In this document: in pieces, positions 22,527-30,790 of the stretch
Numbering within the stretch: position 1 is the first letter of the stretch
Layout: every line of letters begins with the position of its first letter
Assembly: GCF_900109075.1 (NCBI RefSeq)
Contig: NZ_FNYS01000016.1
Location: 1-38,981 of the forward strand
Direction of reading: 5' to 3'
DNA: 38,981 nt
From: Myroides marinus
GTDB lineage: Bacteria > Bacteroidota > Bacteroidia > Flavobacteriales > Flavobacteriaceae
Translations under genes and position numbers: made by a program
Notes under the pieces: generated by a model
The model's database searches: none
What the model saw: only the letters and a program-made list of their open reading frames with translations
Told to the model about the DNA's origin: nothing

Positions 22527-25500
22527 TTATCCCACTCTCATCTTTAATGTTTCCTTCCACATATAACTTGGAATAGGTTCTTCTAATTTCCATGTAATAG
22601 ACATTGGTTTAGAACCATAATGTTTTACATAGTCTGCATAACCTAAAAACACATAGCCTTGGGTTTGTTTATATTCGTTTTTCTGTGTCTCTCTCACAAA
22701 TAGAGCTACCTTCTTCCCATTGCCTTTTTGATTAATATAAGACACTCCCTTAGTTGTATTCTCTCCTGTACCATTTTGTGATTGCCAATGAAATAACACT
22801 TCATTAATCGCATAATCATCATACATTGTAGTAGGAGAAAAGTCCTCTTCAGTCTTCTTTAAATTAATAAATAAAAGTTCTGTATTCAACTCTTCACTAT
22901 AGGCAACCCCCTCTTGACTGGAAAACTGTTTCTCAAAAGTAGTTATACCATAGGCTACCAAAATCTGTTCCCTTGTATAGCGTGCATGTAACCTTAATGG
23001 CAAAGTGTATGGTAATCCCTCATATTTTTTCTCCTCAAAATTCAACAACTCTATCTTATACTCTAAAAACTCTTTCATCTCCTCTACCAAAATAACATTA
23101 CTACCTATCATATATAAAGACTTTTGTAATGTTAATAAAGAAGTCGCTTTCTGCCAATAATCGTAGTGTAACATTAAAGCAAGTAATCCTTTTTCTTCCT
23201 TATCTCCTGACACTTTACTCAAATCGAACTTTACTTCTATTAAATCCAGTATAAATTTAAAGTATGAATATGATTCTGTGACTACCCATTTTTTAGTCAT
23301 CATTGATCTATGCCTTTTTAACTCATCATTATCAAACTGATAATTAAGACCAAATGCCTCTTCTTTTAATTCTGAAAAAATATATTTATTATATAAAACC
23401 GAAAGATCTATATTATACAGTTTACAGAAATTCTGTACTGTTAATGGTTGTTCTGTATCATTAGCAAACCTTTGAATACGTTGAACAAGATTCTTTTTTC
23501 GATAATTAGTTGCCTGTTTAATGTTATTAAGAATATACTCTTTAGCTTGTTTTTCTAATACTATAGCGCAGCCTAATGGTAAATGAGGGAAGTCTCTTTC
23601 TAATTCATGTAATACAGTTGTATTCGTTTTTCCAATTAATGCCCTAAACTTCTGTTCAAAATCATATTCAGAACTTGCATTCCCTACAAAATCTAACACA
23701 GTCAACACTTCTTTTCCATCATTTAGTCGTAAACCACGTCCTAACTGTTGTAAAAATATTGTCAAACTTTCGGTTGGTCTCAAAAACAAAACAGTATCTA
23801 TCTCAGGTACATCAATTCCTTCATTAAAAATATCAACTACAAAAAGATAATTAATCTCTTTTCTGCGAAGCTTACTAATTAACTCCTCTCTCCTCACTGA
23901 TTGATCTGAGGTCAATATATCAGATTTAATATTCTTTGCTTGAAACCTCTGATTCATGTATTCTGCATGTTCTTTACTTGTACAGAATCCCAATGCTGTT
24001 ACCTCTTCAATTCCTTTGGTGTACTTTTCAATATTGGTAATAATCTCTCCAACTCTGATATCATTATTAGTATAGATCTTAGTTAACTCTGATGTATCAT
24101 ATTTACCTTGTTTCCAAACTACCTCGCTCAGATCAATACTGTCTGATACAGCAAAATACTGAAATGGACACAATAGTTTATTATTTAACGCATCAGGCAA
24201 GCGTATTTCAGCAGCTATCCTATGATTAAAATCTTCCAAAATATTACCACCATCCATGCGTTCTGGAGTAGCTGTTAGTCCTAATAAAACTTTACTTTTA
24301 AAGTAACTTAATACCTTCTGATATGTACTTGCTTTAGCATGATGAACCTCATCAAAAACAATATAATCATAATAATCTACAGCTGTACCTTCACCTCTTT
24401 GAATACTATTGTACAGCGTCTGTATAGTAGAAAACACATATTTTGTATTCGATACTTCATAGCCATCACCTTGTAACTCTCCAAAATTTTGATCTCTTAA
24501 TACCTGTCTAAATTTAGTTCTTGCTTGTTTTAAAATATCTATTCTATGTGCTATAAATAACAATGTAGCATTGGGATGTTCTTTTAGATAGTTTTTAAAA
24601 TCAAAAGCAGCAATCATAGTCTTTCCAGTCCCTGTCGCTGCAATAACCAGATTTTTATGCGAGTGATGTATTGATCGTTCTACTCTTAATTTCTCTAATA
24701 TCTCTTTTTGATAATAATAGGGCTTTATATCAAAGAATGACATTAGCTCTTCACTATCTTTCTTTCCAATTTTACTTTGATTTAAAGCAGTTGATATTTT
24801 CTCGTAATCTTTAGATACAATATAACTCTCAAACTCTTCACTATTCCAATAGGTCTCAAAAGTCTTCTGAAACTTATTAATAACTTGTGGGATCTCTTGT
24901 GTAGTAACTTTTACATTCCACTCTAATCCATCAGTCAAAGCTGATCTCGAAAAGTTAGAAGATCCTATATAAGCAGTATGGAATCCAGTATTTCGATAGA
25001 ACAAATATGCTTTAGCATGTAATCTTTCGTTTCCAATATTATAAGACACCTTAATCTCTGTATTAGGCAACTTAGCTAATTCCTCTATTGCCTTAGCATC
25101 AGTCGCTCCCATATAAGTTGTTGTTAATACACGTAGCTTTCCACCTCTTGCTGTAAAAGTCTCTAATGCAGGACGTAATAATACAATAGCTTTCCATTTA
25201 ATAAATGAAACTAATAAATCGACTCTGTCAGATGACAATATCTCTTTTTTTAACTCACCATCTAATGACAACCCTAAATTACCACCAGTAAACAAATCAC
25301 TCTGCGTCAACCTTGAAGTAGGAATTATCTCTTTTAGATAAGTAGATATGTCTTTATAGTCACAGGATAATTTATCTATTACCCCTGTTAAGATATGACC
25401 ATCTGCATCAATAATATCTGAAGTAAAATCGTATGTATTTATTTCTTGATGTAGATAAGTGAGTAATTTATTAATCACTTCTATTTGATAAGATACTTGC

Positions 25501-25688
25501 TCTTCTTTCTTTACTCTTTTAATAACATCAAATGCTTTTGATAAAGCATCAGTAAAATGCTTAGCTAAATAGAAAGTAGCCTCTTCTATATCTAATCTTT
25601 TATCCTCTATAAAATAATTCGGAGCCAAATCACTTAACCTCTTCTTCAGAGACTCTGTAATTAAACTCTCATATATTCCTGTTTGCAT
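22527..25688 (-). CDS. PLD nuclease-like / SF2 helicase / DUF3427 protein
   Basis: A 1053-residue fusion. Residues about 150-290 form a phospholipase D-like domain with HAK (224-226) and GSSNFS (242-247); the HKD aspartate is not conserved, as in many helicase-linked PLD domains. Residues about 320-700 form a superfamily 2 helicase: Walker A ATGTGKT (351-357), DEVHH (446-450), TATPERMDG, and motif VI QQLGRGLRL. The remainder is DUF3427, ending near WKETLKMRVG. This architecture is widespread and is often proposed to act in DNA repair or defence; no function is proved. It is a single gene with its own terminator and unusual repeated sites upstream. Confidence 0.93.
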   Translation of the reverse strand: MQTGIYESLITESLKKRLSDLAPNYFIEDKRLDIEEATFYLAKHFTDALSKAFDVIKRVKKEEQVSYQIEVINKLLTYLHQEINTYDFTSDIIDADGHILTGVIDKLSCDYKDISTYLKEIIPTSRLTQSDLFTGGNLGLSLDGELKKEILSSDRVDLLVSFIKWKAIVLLRPALETFTARGGKLRVLTTTYMGATDAKAIEELAKLPNTEIKVSYNIGNERLHAKAYLFYRNTGFHTAYIGSSNFSRSALTDGLEWNVKVTTQEIPQVINKFQKTFETYWNSEEFESYIVSKDYEKISTALNQSKIGKKDSEELMSFFDIKPYYYQKEILEKLRVERSIHHSHKNLVIAATGTGKTMIAAFDFKNYLKEHPNATLLFIAHRIDILKQARTKFRQVLRDQNFGELQGDGYEVSNTKYVFSTIQTLYNSIQRGEGTAVDYYDYIVFDEVHHAKASTYQKVLSYFKSKVLLGLTATPERMDGGNILEDFNHRIAAEIRLPDALNNKLLCPFQYFAVSDSIDLSEVVWKQGKYDTSELTKIYTNNDIRVGEIITNIEKYTKGIEEVTALGFCTSKEHAEYMNQRFQAKNIKSDILTSDQSVRREELISKLRRKEINYLFVVDIFNEGIDVPEIDTVLFLRPTESLTIFLQQLGRGLRLNDGKEVLTVLDFVGNASSEYDFEQKFRALIGKTNTTVLHELERDFPHLPLGCAIVLEKQAKEYILNNIKQATNYRKKNLVQRIQRFANDTEQPLTVQNFCKLYNIDLSVLYNKYIFSELKEEAFGLNYQFDNDELKRHRSMMTKKWVVTESYSYFKFILDLIEVKFDLSKVSGDKEEKGLLALMLHYDYWQKATSLLTLQKSLYMIGSNVILVEEMKEFLEYKIELLNFEEKKYEGLPYTLPLRLHARYTREQILVAYGITTFEKQFSSQEGVAYSEELNTELLFINLKKTEEDFSPTTMYDDYAINEVLFHWQSQNGTGENTTKGVSYINQKGNGKKVALFVRETQKNEYKQTQGYVFLGYADYVKHYGSKPMSITWKLEEPIPSYMWKETLKMRVG

Positions 25689-26233
25689 AGACTGTCTATT
25701 GTTTTTCCTATAACTACAATCCCTAAAAATATCACTTTTATATATCTGCTCAAACTAAAAAAGTTGAATCACTTATTTTACTTAGTAATCACTCAAAACC
25801 TCCTTCACTTTTCATCACCATACCCCAAAAAACACCCATTTTCTCCTCTATCTACCTTCATTTGATTAAAAAACATAAAAAAGTGAATCACTTTTTTTTA
25901 CACCAAAAATAATCAAAACACTAATTGTCAATTACTTATATAAAACCATAAAAAACACGACACACTCTCAAGCCAGTGTTTATGGGCTATCGAGGCGATT
26001 CCTTTCACAGTTCTCCCAGGATTCTCCCATTTTGCTCTATACAAAGGCCTTTTTGTAAGAGAACCGTAAAATCATCATAGAACTATCCTAGACTAAATTA
26101 TCTCTAGAACATCCTCTGAATAATATGCAAATCCAACGATATAAAGTTATTATTAACCAAAACTTGTTTGATTCATATTACAATTGGTAGTCTAACTTCC
26201 TTTACTTTACCACTATCTAAAAAAAATAAAATC
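25689..26233. other. 545-bp regulatory-looking interval between helicase and DUF6266 genes
   Basis: No gene is seen. The helicase-proximal half (25730-25900) contains repeated AATCACTT-like sites. The half nearer the DUF6266 gene (25970-26070) is richer in G+C, with a direct repeat TTCTCCCA (26011-26018 and 26023-26030) and an unassigned segment around GCCAGTGTTTATGGGCTATC (25971-25990). I could not identify an attachment site, RNA gene or promoter there with confidence. Confidence 0.5.
25731..25897. promoter_or_regulatory. Repeated AATCACTT sites upstream of the helicase gene
   Basis: ATCACTT occurs at 25731-25737, 25768-25774 and 25887-25893, with near copies ATCACTC (25788-25794) and TTCACTT (25804-25810). 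Two copies form dyads: AAGTTGAATCACTT (25761-25774) and the perfect AAAAAAGTGA-A-TCACTTTTTT (25877-25897). The first dyad directly abuts a minus-strand -7-like TTAGTTTG (25758-25751), so a bound repressor would block the helicase promoter. Function is inferred. Confidence 0.4.
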
Positions 26234-26932
26234 ATGGCTGAAATTAAAGAAGGAATACTAGGTGGTGTACGTGGTAAAGTGGGTACAGTAGTAGGATATC
26301 AATTTAGAGGTAAGAATATTATCCGAGCACTGCCAAGACGCTCTTCAAAAGCGGCTTCAGATGCTCAAATATTACAACGCAGTAAGTTTAAGATAGTGAT
26401 GGCTTTTCTAAAAGGTATTCAAAAATTTGTCAATGCACATTATCCCATAATAGAAGTTGATGGAGATCAAAAGATAGGCATTGATCAGCTCAGATCTACA
26501 ATCATGAAAGATGGATTATTGGTTATAGATAATACGCTACAGATTATTCCTCAGAGAGTACTTCTCTCTATAGGCGTATTACCTCCAGCAGCTATAAAGA
26601 AAGTAGCTTTTCTCAAAGATCACAAAGTAAAAGTACAATGGAACGATACCATCGTCAATGTACTTACTCAACCTACTGACCAATTAATAGTCATAGCATA
26701 CAATGATGAATTAGACGCTTTTCACATTGAAGAGAATGTTGCGAAACGAGAAGATAAATACACTCACTTTAACTTAAATGAAAATTGGACAAAGGGAAAT
26801 ATCCACTTCTGGAGTGTATGGACAGCCGCAGATCAGTCTATTCATAGCACTAGTATATATCACTATTCTTTAGTTCTTGATAAAACAGGTGTAGAGGAAG
26901 ATAATAACGCAAATGTAGAAGCAGCTGAATAA
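26234..26932 (+). CDS. DUF6266 family protein
   Basis: A 232-residue protein beginning MAEIKEGILGGVRGKVGTVVGYQFRGKNIIRALPRRSSKAASDAQ. The glycine-rich N-terminus with a basic KxxIRxLP segment is characteristic of DUF6266, a Bacteroidota family of unknown function. The first 65 residues are strongly basic and the C-terminal tail is acidic (EEDNNANVEAAE). The ATG at 26234 was chosen over a frame-open start 66 bp upstream because it gives the conserved N-terminus. It is a single gene divergent from the helicase and separated by 545 bp. Confidence 0.82.
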   Translation: MAEIKEGILGGVRGKVGTVVGYQFRGKNIIRALPRRSSKAASDAQILQRSKFKIVMAFLKGIQKFVNAHYPIIEVDGDQKIGIDQLRSTIMKDGLLVIDNTLQIIPQRVLLSIGVLPPAAIKKVAFLKDHKVKVQWNDTIVNVLTQPTDQLIVIAYNDELDAFHIEENVAKREDKYTHFNLNENWTKGNIHFWSVWTAADQSIHSTSIYHYSLVLDKTGVEEDNNANVEAAE

Positions 26933-26949
26933 TAAAACAATTTAGAACC

Positions 26950-26985
26950 AAAAAGGGCAGTAACACTTAGTAGTACTACTGCCCT
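26950..26985. terminator. Convergent terminator between DUF6266 and lipocalin-like genes
   Basis: The interval contains AAAAAGGGCAGTA...TACTACTGCCCTT: the arm AAGGGCAGTA (26953-26962) pairs with TACTGCCCTT (26977-26986). It lies between two converging genes. Confidence 0.6.
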
Positions 26986-27003
26986 TCATTTATTTATATT
27001 ATA

Positions 27004-27528
27004 TTACTTTATACGTGTCATACGCAAAATCGCTTTATGAGCTCCTTCTATCTCTCCAGATTTAGGTTCTATATTCATTTCCCCCATTATAGTATCAGAA
27101 GTAATAGAAGTTATTTGCCATTTATCTGTAGAGTTATTAATCAACACAGTCATCATAAGTTGCATATCCATGGAGATGGTATCATTAGCTGAATCATAGT
27201 CAGATACCTCTTCACATAATTCCCAATTACCTATCACTAGAGACTTGTCTTTTTTTCTAGGTTTTTCTCCCATAAAATAAACTTTCTCATAACTTCCATT
27301 CTTGTGAAATACAGTATAATCTTGATTCATTTTAGATGAGTTATAAGCACTAGGACGTTGTTTTAAGATATTGCCATCTTTGTCATAGACTACAGTTTCT
27401 ACTTTCCATTTGCCAGTGATACTTTTTTGTTCTTTATCTAAATAAGGTCTACTCGAATTTTTGGCCAAGGTTAGTGTAGAAATAAGCACAAACATTAAGG
27501 CACCTAAGTATTTGGTGGTGTGATACAT
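27004..27528 (-). CDS. Lipocalin-like exported protein, divergent paralogue A
   Basis: A 174-residue protein with a signal peptide (MYHTTKYLGALMFVLISTLTLA). The start at 27528 was chosen over a frame-open start 57 bp upstream because it gives a clean signal peptide. The mature part has the lipocalin-like opening ITGKWKVETVVYDKDGN and a C-terminal EGAHKAILRMTRIK. The protein at 27682 has matching features, IGKWKLDKIELYDNKD and KEHKAIIYFHKLN, so the two are paralogues in divergent orientation. Binding partner and function are unknown. Confidence 0.75.
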   Translation of the reverse strand: MYHTTKYLGALMFVLISTLTLAKNSSRPYLDKEQKSITGKWKVETVVYDKDGNILKQRPSAYNSSKMNQDYTVFHKNGSYEKVYFMGEKPRKKDKSLVIGNWELCEEVSDYDSANDTISMDMQLMMTVLINNSTDKWQITSITSDTIMGEMNIEPKSGEIEGAHKAILRMTRIK

Positions 27529-27576
27529 CGGGGGACTATTATGGTTAGTTAATAAAGCAGAAAAATACAATAATAA

Positions 27577-27592
27577 ATGATTCAAGAATCAT
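27577..27592. promoter_or_regulatory. Perfect palindrome between the lipocalin-like paralogues
   Basis: ATGATTC-AA-GAATCAT is a perfect 7-2-7 inverted repeat. It lies next to a minus-strand -7-like TATTATTG (27575-27568) and upstream of the plus-strand gene, so it is well placed as an operator for either gene. The regulator is unknown. Confidence 0.4.
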
Positions 27593-27627
27593 AACATATC
27601 TTAATTTTTACTGAATATTGTTATTTA

Positions 27628-27660
27628 ATTGATCTACTTCTCTTATTAACTGTATCTTTA
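27628..27660 (+). promoter_or_regulatory. Promoter of the lipocalin-like gene at 27682
   Basis: ATTG (27628-27631), a 21-bp spacer and TATCTTTA (27653-27660), one mismatch from TANNTTTG. The start site would lie near 27667, 15 nt before the ATG. Confidence 0.35.
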
Positions 27661-27681
27661 ATCAACTTATAAACATCCTCT

Positions 27682-28134
27682 ATGAAAAAGGCGCTACTTA
27701 TTATTCCTATTTTAATTCTACTTACAATGGCCTTTAAGCCATATCAGTCCCCTAAACTTCCTTCTATGCCGATAAACGAGGCTAGCTTAATTGGCAAATG
27801 GAAACTAGATAAAATAGAATTATACGATAACAAAGATTCGTTACAAAAGACAATTACTCCTATCACTGACAAAGGTTTAAAAGACACGACTATAGAATTG
27901 TTATCGAATAATAAAATAAAACTGATCGAAAATCAAGTCATTAATAACGATGGGTTTTCTGATATGCATACTTGGTCTGTGAGTAAAAACACACTTGTTA
28001 TCAAAAAACAACAACTAGAGGTACCAATGAAGATTACTTCGGTATCTCCAAAACAAGTTTTGCTAGAGTTAATGAATCCAAAAGCTGAAGCTAAAGAACA
28101 CAAAGCAATTATCTATTTCCATAAACTAAATTAA
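27682..28134 (+). CDS. Lipocalin-like exported protein, divergent paralogue B
   Basis: A 150-residue protein with an N-terminal hydrophobic segment (MKKALLIIPILILLTMAF) that is probably a signal peptide or anchor. It carries the lipocalin-like start LIGKWKLDKIELYD, a middle of alternating strands (LSNNKIKLIENQV, MHTWSVSKNTLVIKKQQ), and the end KEHKAIIYFHKLN. It is paralogous to the divergent gene at 27004-27528. It is probably a small beta-barrel of the envelope; the ligand is unknown. Confidence 0.75.
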   Translation: MKKALLIIPILILLTMAFKPYQSPKLPSMPINEASLIGKWKLDKIELYDNKDSLQKTITPITDKGLKDTTIELLSNNKIKLIENQVINNDGFSDMHTWSVSKNTLVIKKQQLEVPMKITSVSPKQVLLELMNPKAEAKEHKAIIYFHKLN

Positions 28135-28258
28135 TGAATAGTTCATTCACGTCTGTAATAAGTTCATTCAGTACATATTTTTGATACTTGACATCATTTA
28201 ACACATCAGATATTTAAGGGATTGGTAATTTCACCCTCTCAAATCAACACTGTAACTG

Positions 28259-28753
28259 ATGAATACTTATCACCCTCACTTTATGGAACGTGCCATAGAA
28301 TTATCTAAAGATGCTTATCTCTCTGGAGAAGGTTTACCTATCGGCTGTGTAATCGTAAAGAATGGCAAAATAATTAGTGAAGGTCACAACGAGATCTTTA
28401 AACGAAAGAACCCTACTGCACATGGAGAGATGGTAGCTATAGAGAAGGCTTGCCTTTTTATAGATAATCTGTTATTAGAAGATTGTGAATTATATACTAC
28501 ATTAGACCCCTGTCCAATGTGCTTTAGTGCTATTTATTGGGCTAAGATCAAAACTGTTTATTACGCTTGTACTAATGAAGATGCTGCAAAAGTAGGCTTT
28601 GATGACTCTTTTATTTTTGAACAAATGCAAAAAGACAAATCAGAACAACTTATACCTATGCATCATTTTGAGAATATTAATGCTTTTGCTGTATTGACTG
28701 AATGGAAATCACTAGAACAGAAATCCGCTCAACCTTGGCAGAATCAAGAATAA
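28259..28753 (+). CDS. Nucleoside/guanine deaminase-like protein (CMP/dCMP deaminase family)
   Basis: A 164-residue zinc deaminase. The metal and catalytic motifs are AHGEMVAIE (His55, Glu57) and DPCPMCFSAIYWA (Cys85, Cys88). The usual HAE is HGE here. The segment GLPIGCVIVKNGKIISEGHNE and the C-terminal KVGFDDSFIFEQM region resemble guanine deaminases of the GuaD type more than tRNA adenosine deaminase. It would convert guanine to xanthine or act on a related base; the substrate is not certain. It is a single gene, 124 bp after the lipocalin-like gene. Confidence 0.87.
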   Translation: MNTYHPHFMERAIELSKDAYLSGEGLPIGCVIVKNGKIISEGHNEIFKRKNPTAHGEMVAIEKACLFIDNLLLEDCELYTTLDPCPMCFSAIYWAKIKTVYYACTNEDAAKVGFDDSFIFEQMQKDKSEQLIPMHHFENINAFAVLTEWKSLEQKSAQPWQNQE

Positions 28754-29119
28754 ACAACCACACTAGGTAATTACACCATAAATAGTTTATTTTTTACCAA
28801 TAAAATAAACTTAAATCAATAAATATGAGATTTTAAATAGTTTTTATAACCAAAAAATCACAAATTAACATTTACAGCTCTTACAAATGTCCATAAAACA
28901 CCTTTAAATGTCTAAATAATACCAATTTAATGTTTTTATATACAATACATTTGCATCCGTTAGAAGTACAACTTCTAAAATGACAATAAAATTCGCCCAA
29001 GAGTAATAGTAATATTGCTCCAAAAAATAAGAAACTTCTTTCAAAAGAATACAACTTATTCAACAAAACACAACTGATGTAGCCTATTAGAATGCCTCGC
29101 TCCAAGAGGCATTTTGTTT
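28754..29119. other. 366-bp intergenic interval containing a predicted small RNA
   Basis: The first part (28754-28945) is AT-rich and shows no gene. The second part carries a plus-strand promoter, three hairpins and a terminator, listed separately as a predicted small RNA. A 74-codon minus-strand frame crosses the region but begins inside the terminator hairpin and looks like chance. Confidence 0.6.
28926..28953 (+). promoter_or_regulatory. Promoter of the predicted small RNA
   Basis: TTTA (28926-28929), a 16-bp spacer and TACATTTG (28946-28953), a perfect -7 element followed by C. Transcription would start near 28959. No protein-coding gene on this strand follows. Confidence 0.45.
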
Positions 29120-29120
29120 T
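28959..29120 (+). ncRNA. Predicted structured small RNA of about 160 nt
   Basis: A perfect -7 element ends at 28953, and a strong plus-strand terminator ends at 29113 with a T-rich tail. Between them are a hairpin at the very 5' end, TTAGAAGT-ACA-ACTTCTAA (28960-28978, 8-bp stem), an 8-bp hairpin closed by a GTAA loop of GNRA type (29001-29008 with 29013-29020, one G-U pair), and a short hairpin TTCTT/AAGAA (29036-29049). The only frame on this strand is an 8-codon MTIKFAQE (28980-29006). No known RNA family is recognised. It might instead be the 3' UTR of the deaminase gene, 206 nt upstream. Confidence 0.5.
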
Positions 29121-29125
29121 TATTT
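29091..29125 (+). terminator. Strong plus-strand terminator
   Basis: The stem AATGCCTC / GAGGCATT (29091-29098 with 29106-29113) has a 7-base loop and is followed on the plus strand by TTGTTTTTATTT. On the minus strand the stem is followed by CTAATAGG, not a U-tract, so it mainly serves a plus-strand transcript. Confidence 0.8.
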
Positions 29126-30037
29126 ACTTGCTATAACACACTTTTCATAAAGTCCTAATACATTGGTCACAGGAATAGCAGAGGACAATTTCTTATATTG
29201 TTCTTCATCTGTATAATAAATATATTCTTCTGTAAATCGCTGTATAAAATAAGAAGTTGTAAAAGAGTCTTCTTTTTGTTCTTTAATTAAGAAAGCACTA
29301 CTAGACTTACTAGCTGTAGTACATTTCTGTTTTAGTTGAGGTAATAAACTAATACTTGTATTGCGTTCTCTAGACAACGTAATATTCTGAAATTGAGTAT
29401 TGGGTAAATTATCAATAATCAGCTTATCATTATTATTCACACTAAAGGTATAACTATCTCCTCGATCATCATCTCTCTTTACTACTGCATTGTATTCAAA
29501 CTGTAATATCTTGTTCAGTTTCGTCTGTGCTTTATTAGGTACGAAGATTATTTTCTCATGAGAGATAATCTCTGCATTATTTACTTCACCTGTCTTTAGC
29601 AGATCTATAACTATGTTTAACTGTACCTCTTTACTGTACAGATAAGGTTTTTCATATTCAATGATAGGATAATGAGTAATTGCTTTATTATACTTCCAAG
29701 TATTCATCGCTATACCAGAGATCACTACTTCTTCACTATCATTGAGAATAGCAAGACAAATACTCCAGTCTGATGTAGCAGAAGTCTGAAAAGGAATAAG
29801 GTAAACAATACCAGGTGTAGTAAGTGGACTTTCTTTTAAAGCTACATTGTCAAAGTCAACGTATTGATAGTAATTATCTAAATCTACCTGAGCCAGAATT
29901 AATTCTACACTGCGCTGTAAATCGTTAGATGCGATATATCCAATATGACTATAACTATCACTTATACGCTCACCTGCATAAGTACAGCTGATGCTCATAA
30001 ACAACACTATCACATAAATACGATTAAACAAACCCAT
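29120..30037 (-). CDS. Exported protein of unknown function
   Basis: A 305-residue protein with an N-terminal signal (MGLFNRIYVIVLFMSISCTYA). Cleavage after CTYA is likely; a weak lipobox ending at Cys18 (SISC) is an alternative. The mature part contains mixed strands, a basic/acidic loop VVKRDDDRGD and two late cysteines (KQKC, LYEKC) that may pair. No family is recognised. A perfect -7 element lies 44 bp upstream. The terminator hairpin directly after it lacks a U-tract on this strand, so the end of its transcript is unclear. Confidence 0.75.
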   Translation of the reverse strand: MGLFNRIYVIVLFMSISCTYAGERISDSYSHIGYIASNDLQRSVELILAQVDLDNYYQYVDFDNVALKESPLTTPGIVYLIPFQTSATSDWSICLAILNDSEEVVISGIAMNTWKYNKAITHYPIIEYEKPYLYSKEVQLNIVIDLLKTGEVNNAEIISHEKIIFVPNKAQTKLNKILQFEYNAVVKRDDDRGDSYTFSVNNNDKLIIDNLPNTQFQNITLSRERNTSISLLPQLKQKCTTASKSSSAFLIKEQKEDSFTTSYFIQRFTEEYIYYTDEEQYKKLSSAIPVTNVLGLYEKCVIASK

Positions 30038-30080
30038 TAACTTAAAATAGAGAATAAAATAAAAATATTAACCTATTTAA

Positions 30081-30088
30081 CAAATATA
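30081..30088 (-). promoter_or_regulatory. -7 element upstream of the gene at 29120
   Basis: TATATTTG on the minus strand (30088-30081) matches the Bacteroidota -7 consensus exactly. A -33 TTTG is not evident. The start would be near 30075, leaving a leader of about 38 nt. Confidence 0.4.
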
Positions 30089-30283
30089 TACGTTTTCAAT
30101 GAGATAGATGTGTGTTATGCTAAATAATTATTTAACATTTATTCGCTAAGTGTACAACTCAATGTACATTCAAAAAATAAGGTAAATAGAATATGATTCA
30201 AGAGTACTACTCTTATCAAAAACAATGGAATTAGATCGGTTTATAACAAAAAGCTAGTTGGCATAAGACAGTTTTTTGAAAAA

Positions 30284-30739
30284 CTATTTCTTATAAACAA
30301 TAGGAAATCTCTTGTGAATTATCCTTGATAAGGCTCCAAAAACAATTAGAGTAATTGAGATAGGTAATACACTATAAAGAAAAGTGTAACTAACAGATTC
30401 ACTAAATGAGTATGTACTCCAGCTCGCTTCTCTGTCCATAAATACGCTAAGGTCTTCAAAGAACCACAAGAAACAAACTAAAGCACTATGTACTAAAAGC
30501 TGGATACCAAACCTCTTAATACGAATGATAAAGACTGTACACAATATGTAAAATACACTTACTACAATAGCTCCTACCCATGCATCTGTATAAAAGTCAA
30601 AAGTGATATCACCTGATGGAGTATCTCTAAATCTATACATAGAGGCTATCGTCTGCATATAAGACAACCCTATAAACAGCAACCAATATAGTATAACACT
30701 AATCCACTTGTTCACTCTATTTTGTAATATCTGGTCCAT
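30284..30739 (-). CDS. Small integral membrane protein of unknown function
   Basis: A 151-residue protein with four predicted membrane helices: WISVILYWLLFIGLSYM, AWVGAIVVSVFYILCTVFII, FGIQLLVHSALVCFLWFF and YTFLYSVLPISITLIVFGAL. The first loop is acidic (TPSGDITFDFYTDA), and short basic stretches follow the helices, which puts both ends inside. No family is recognised. It is divergent from the DUF1963 gene, with 51 bp between them. Confidence 0.75.
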   Translation of the reverse strand: MDQILQNRVNKWISVILYWLLFIGLSYMQTIASMYRFRDTPSGDITFDFYTDAWVGAIVVSVFYILCTVFIIRIKRFGIQLLVHSALVCFLWFFEDLSVFMDREASWSTYSFSESVSYTFLYSVLPISITLIVFGALSRIIHKRFPIVYKK

Positions 30740-30790
30740 CTAACTATTAATAAGTATTTATATCTTGCCTTGTCTTAAAAACTACATACA

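Noticed and set aside
28881..29105. 74-codon minus-strand open frame with a hydrophobic segment
   Set aside because: Its ATG lies in the loop/arm of the terminator hairpin, it runs antisense to the predicted small RNA, and the sequence resembles no family. It is probably a chance frame.
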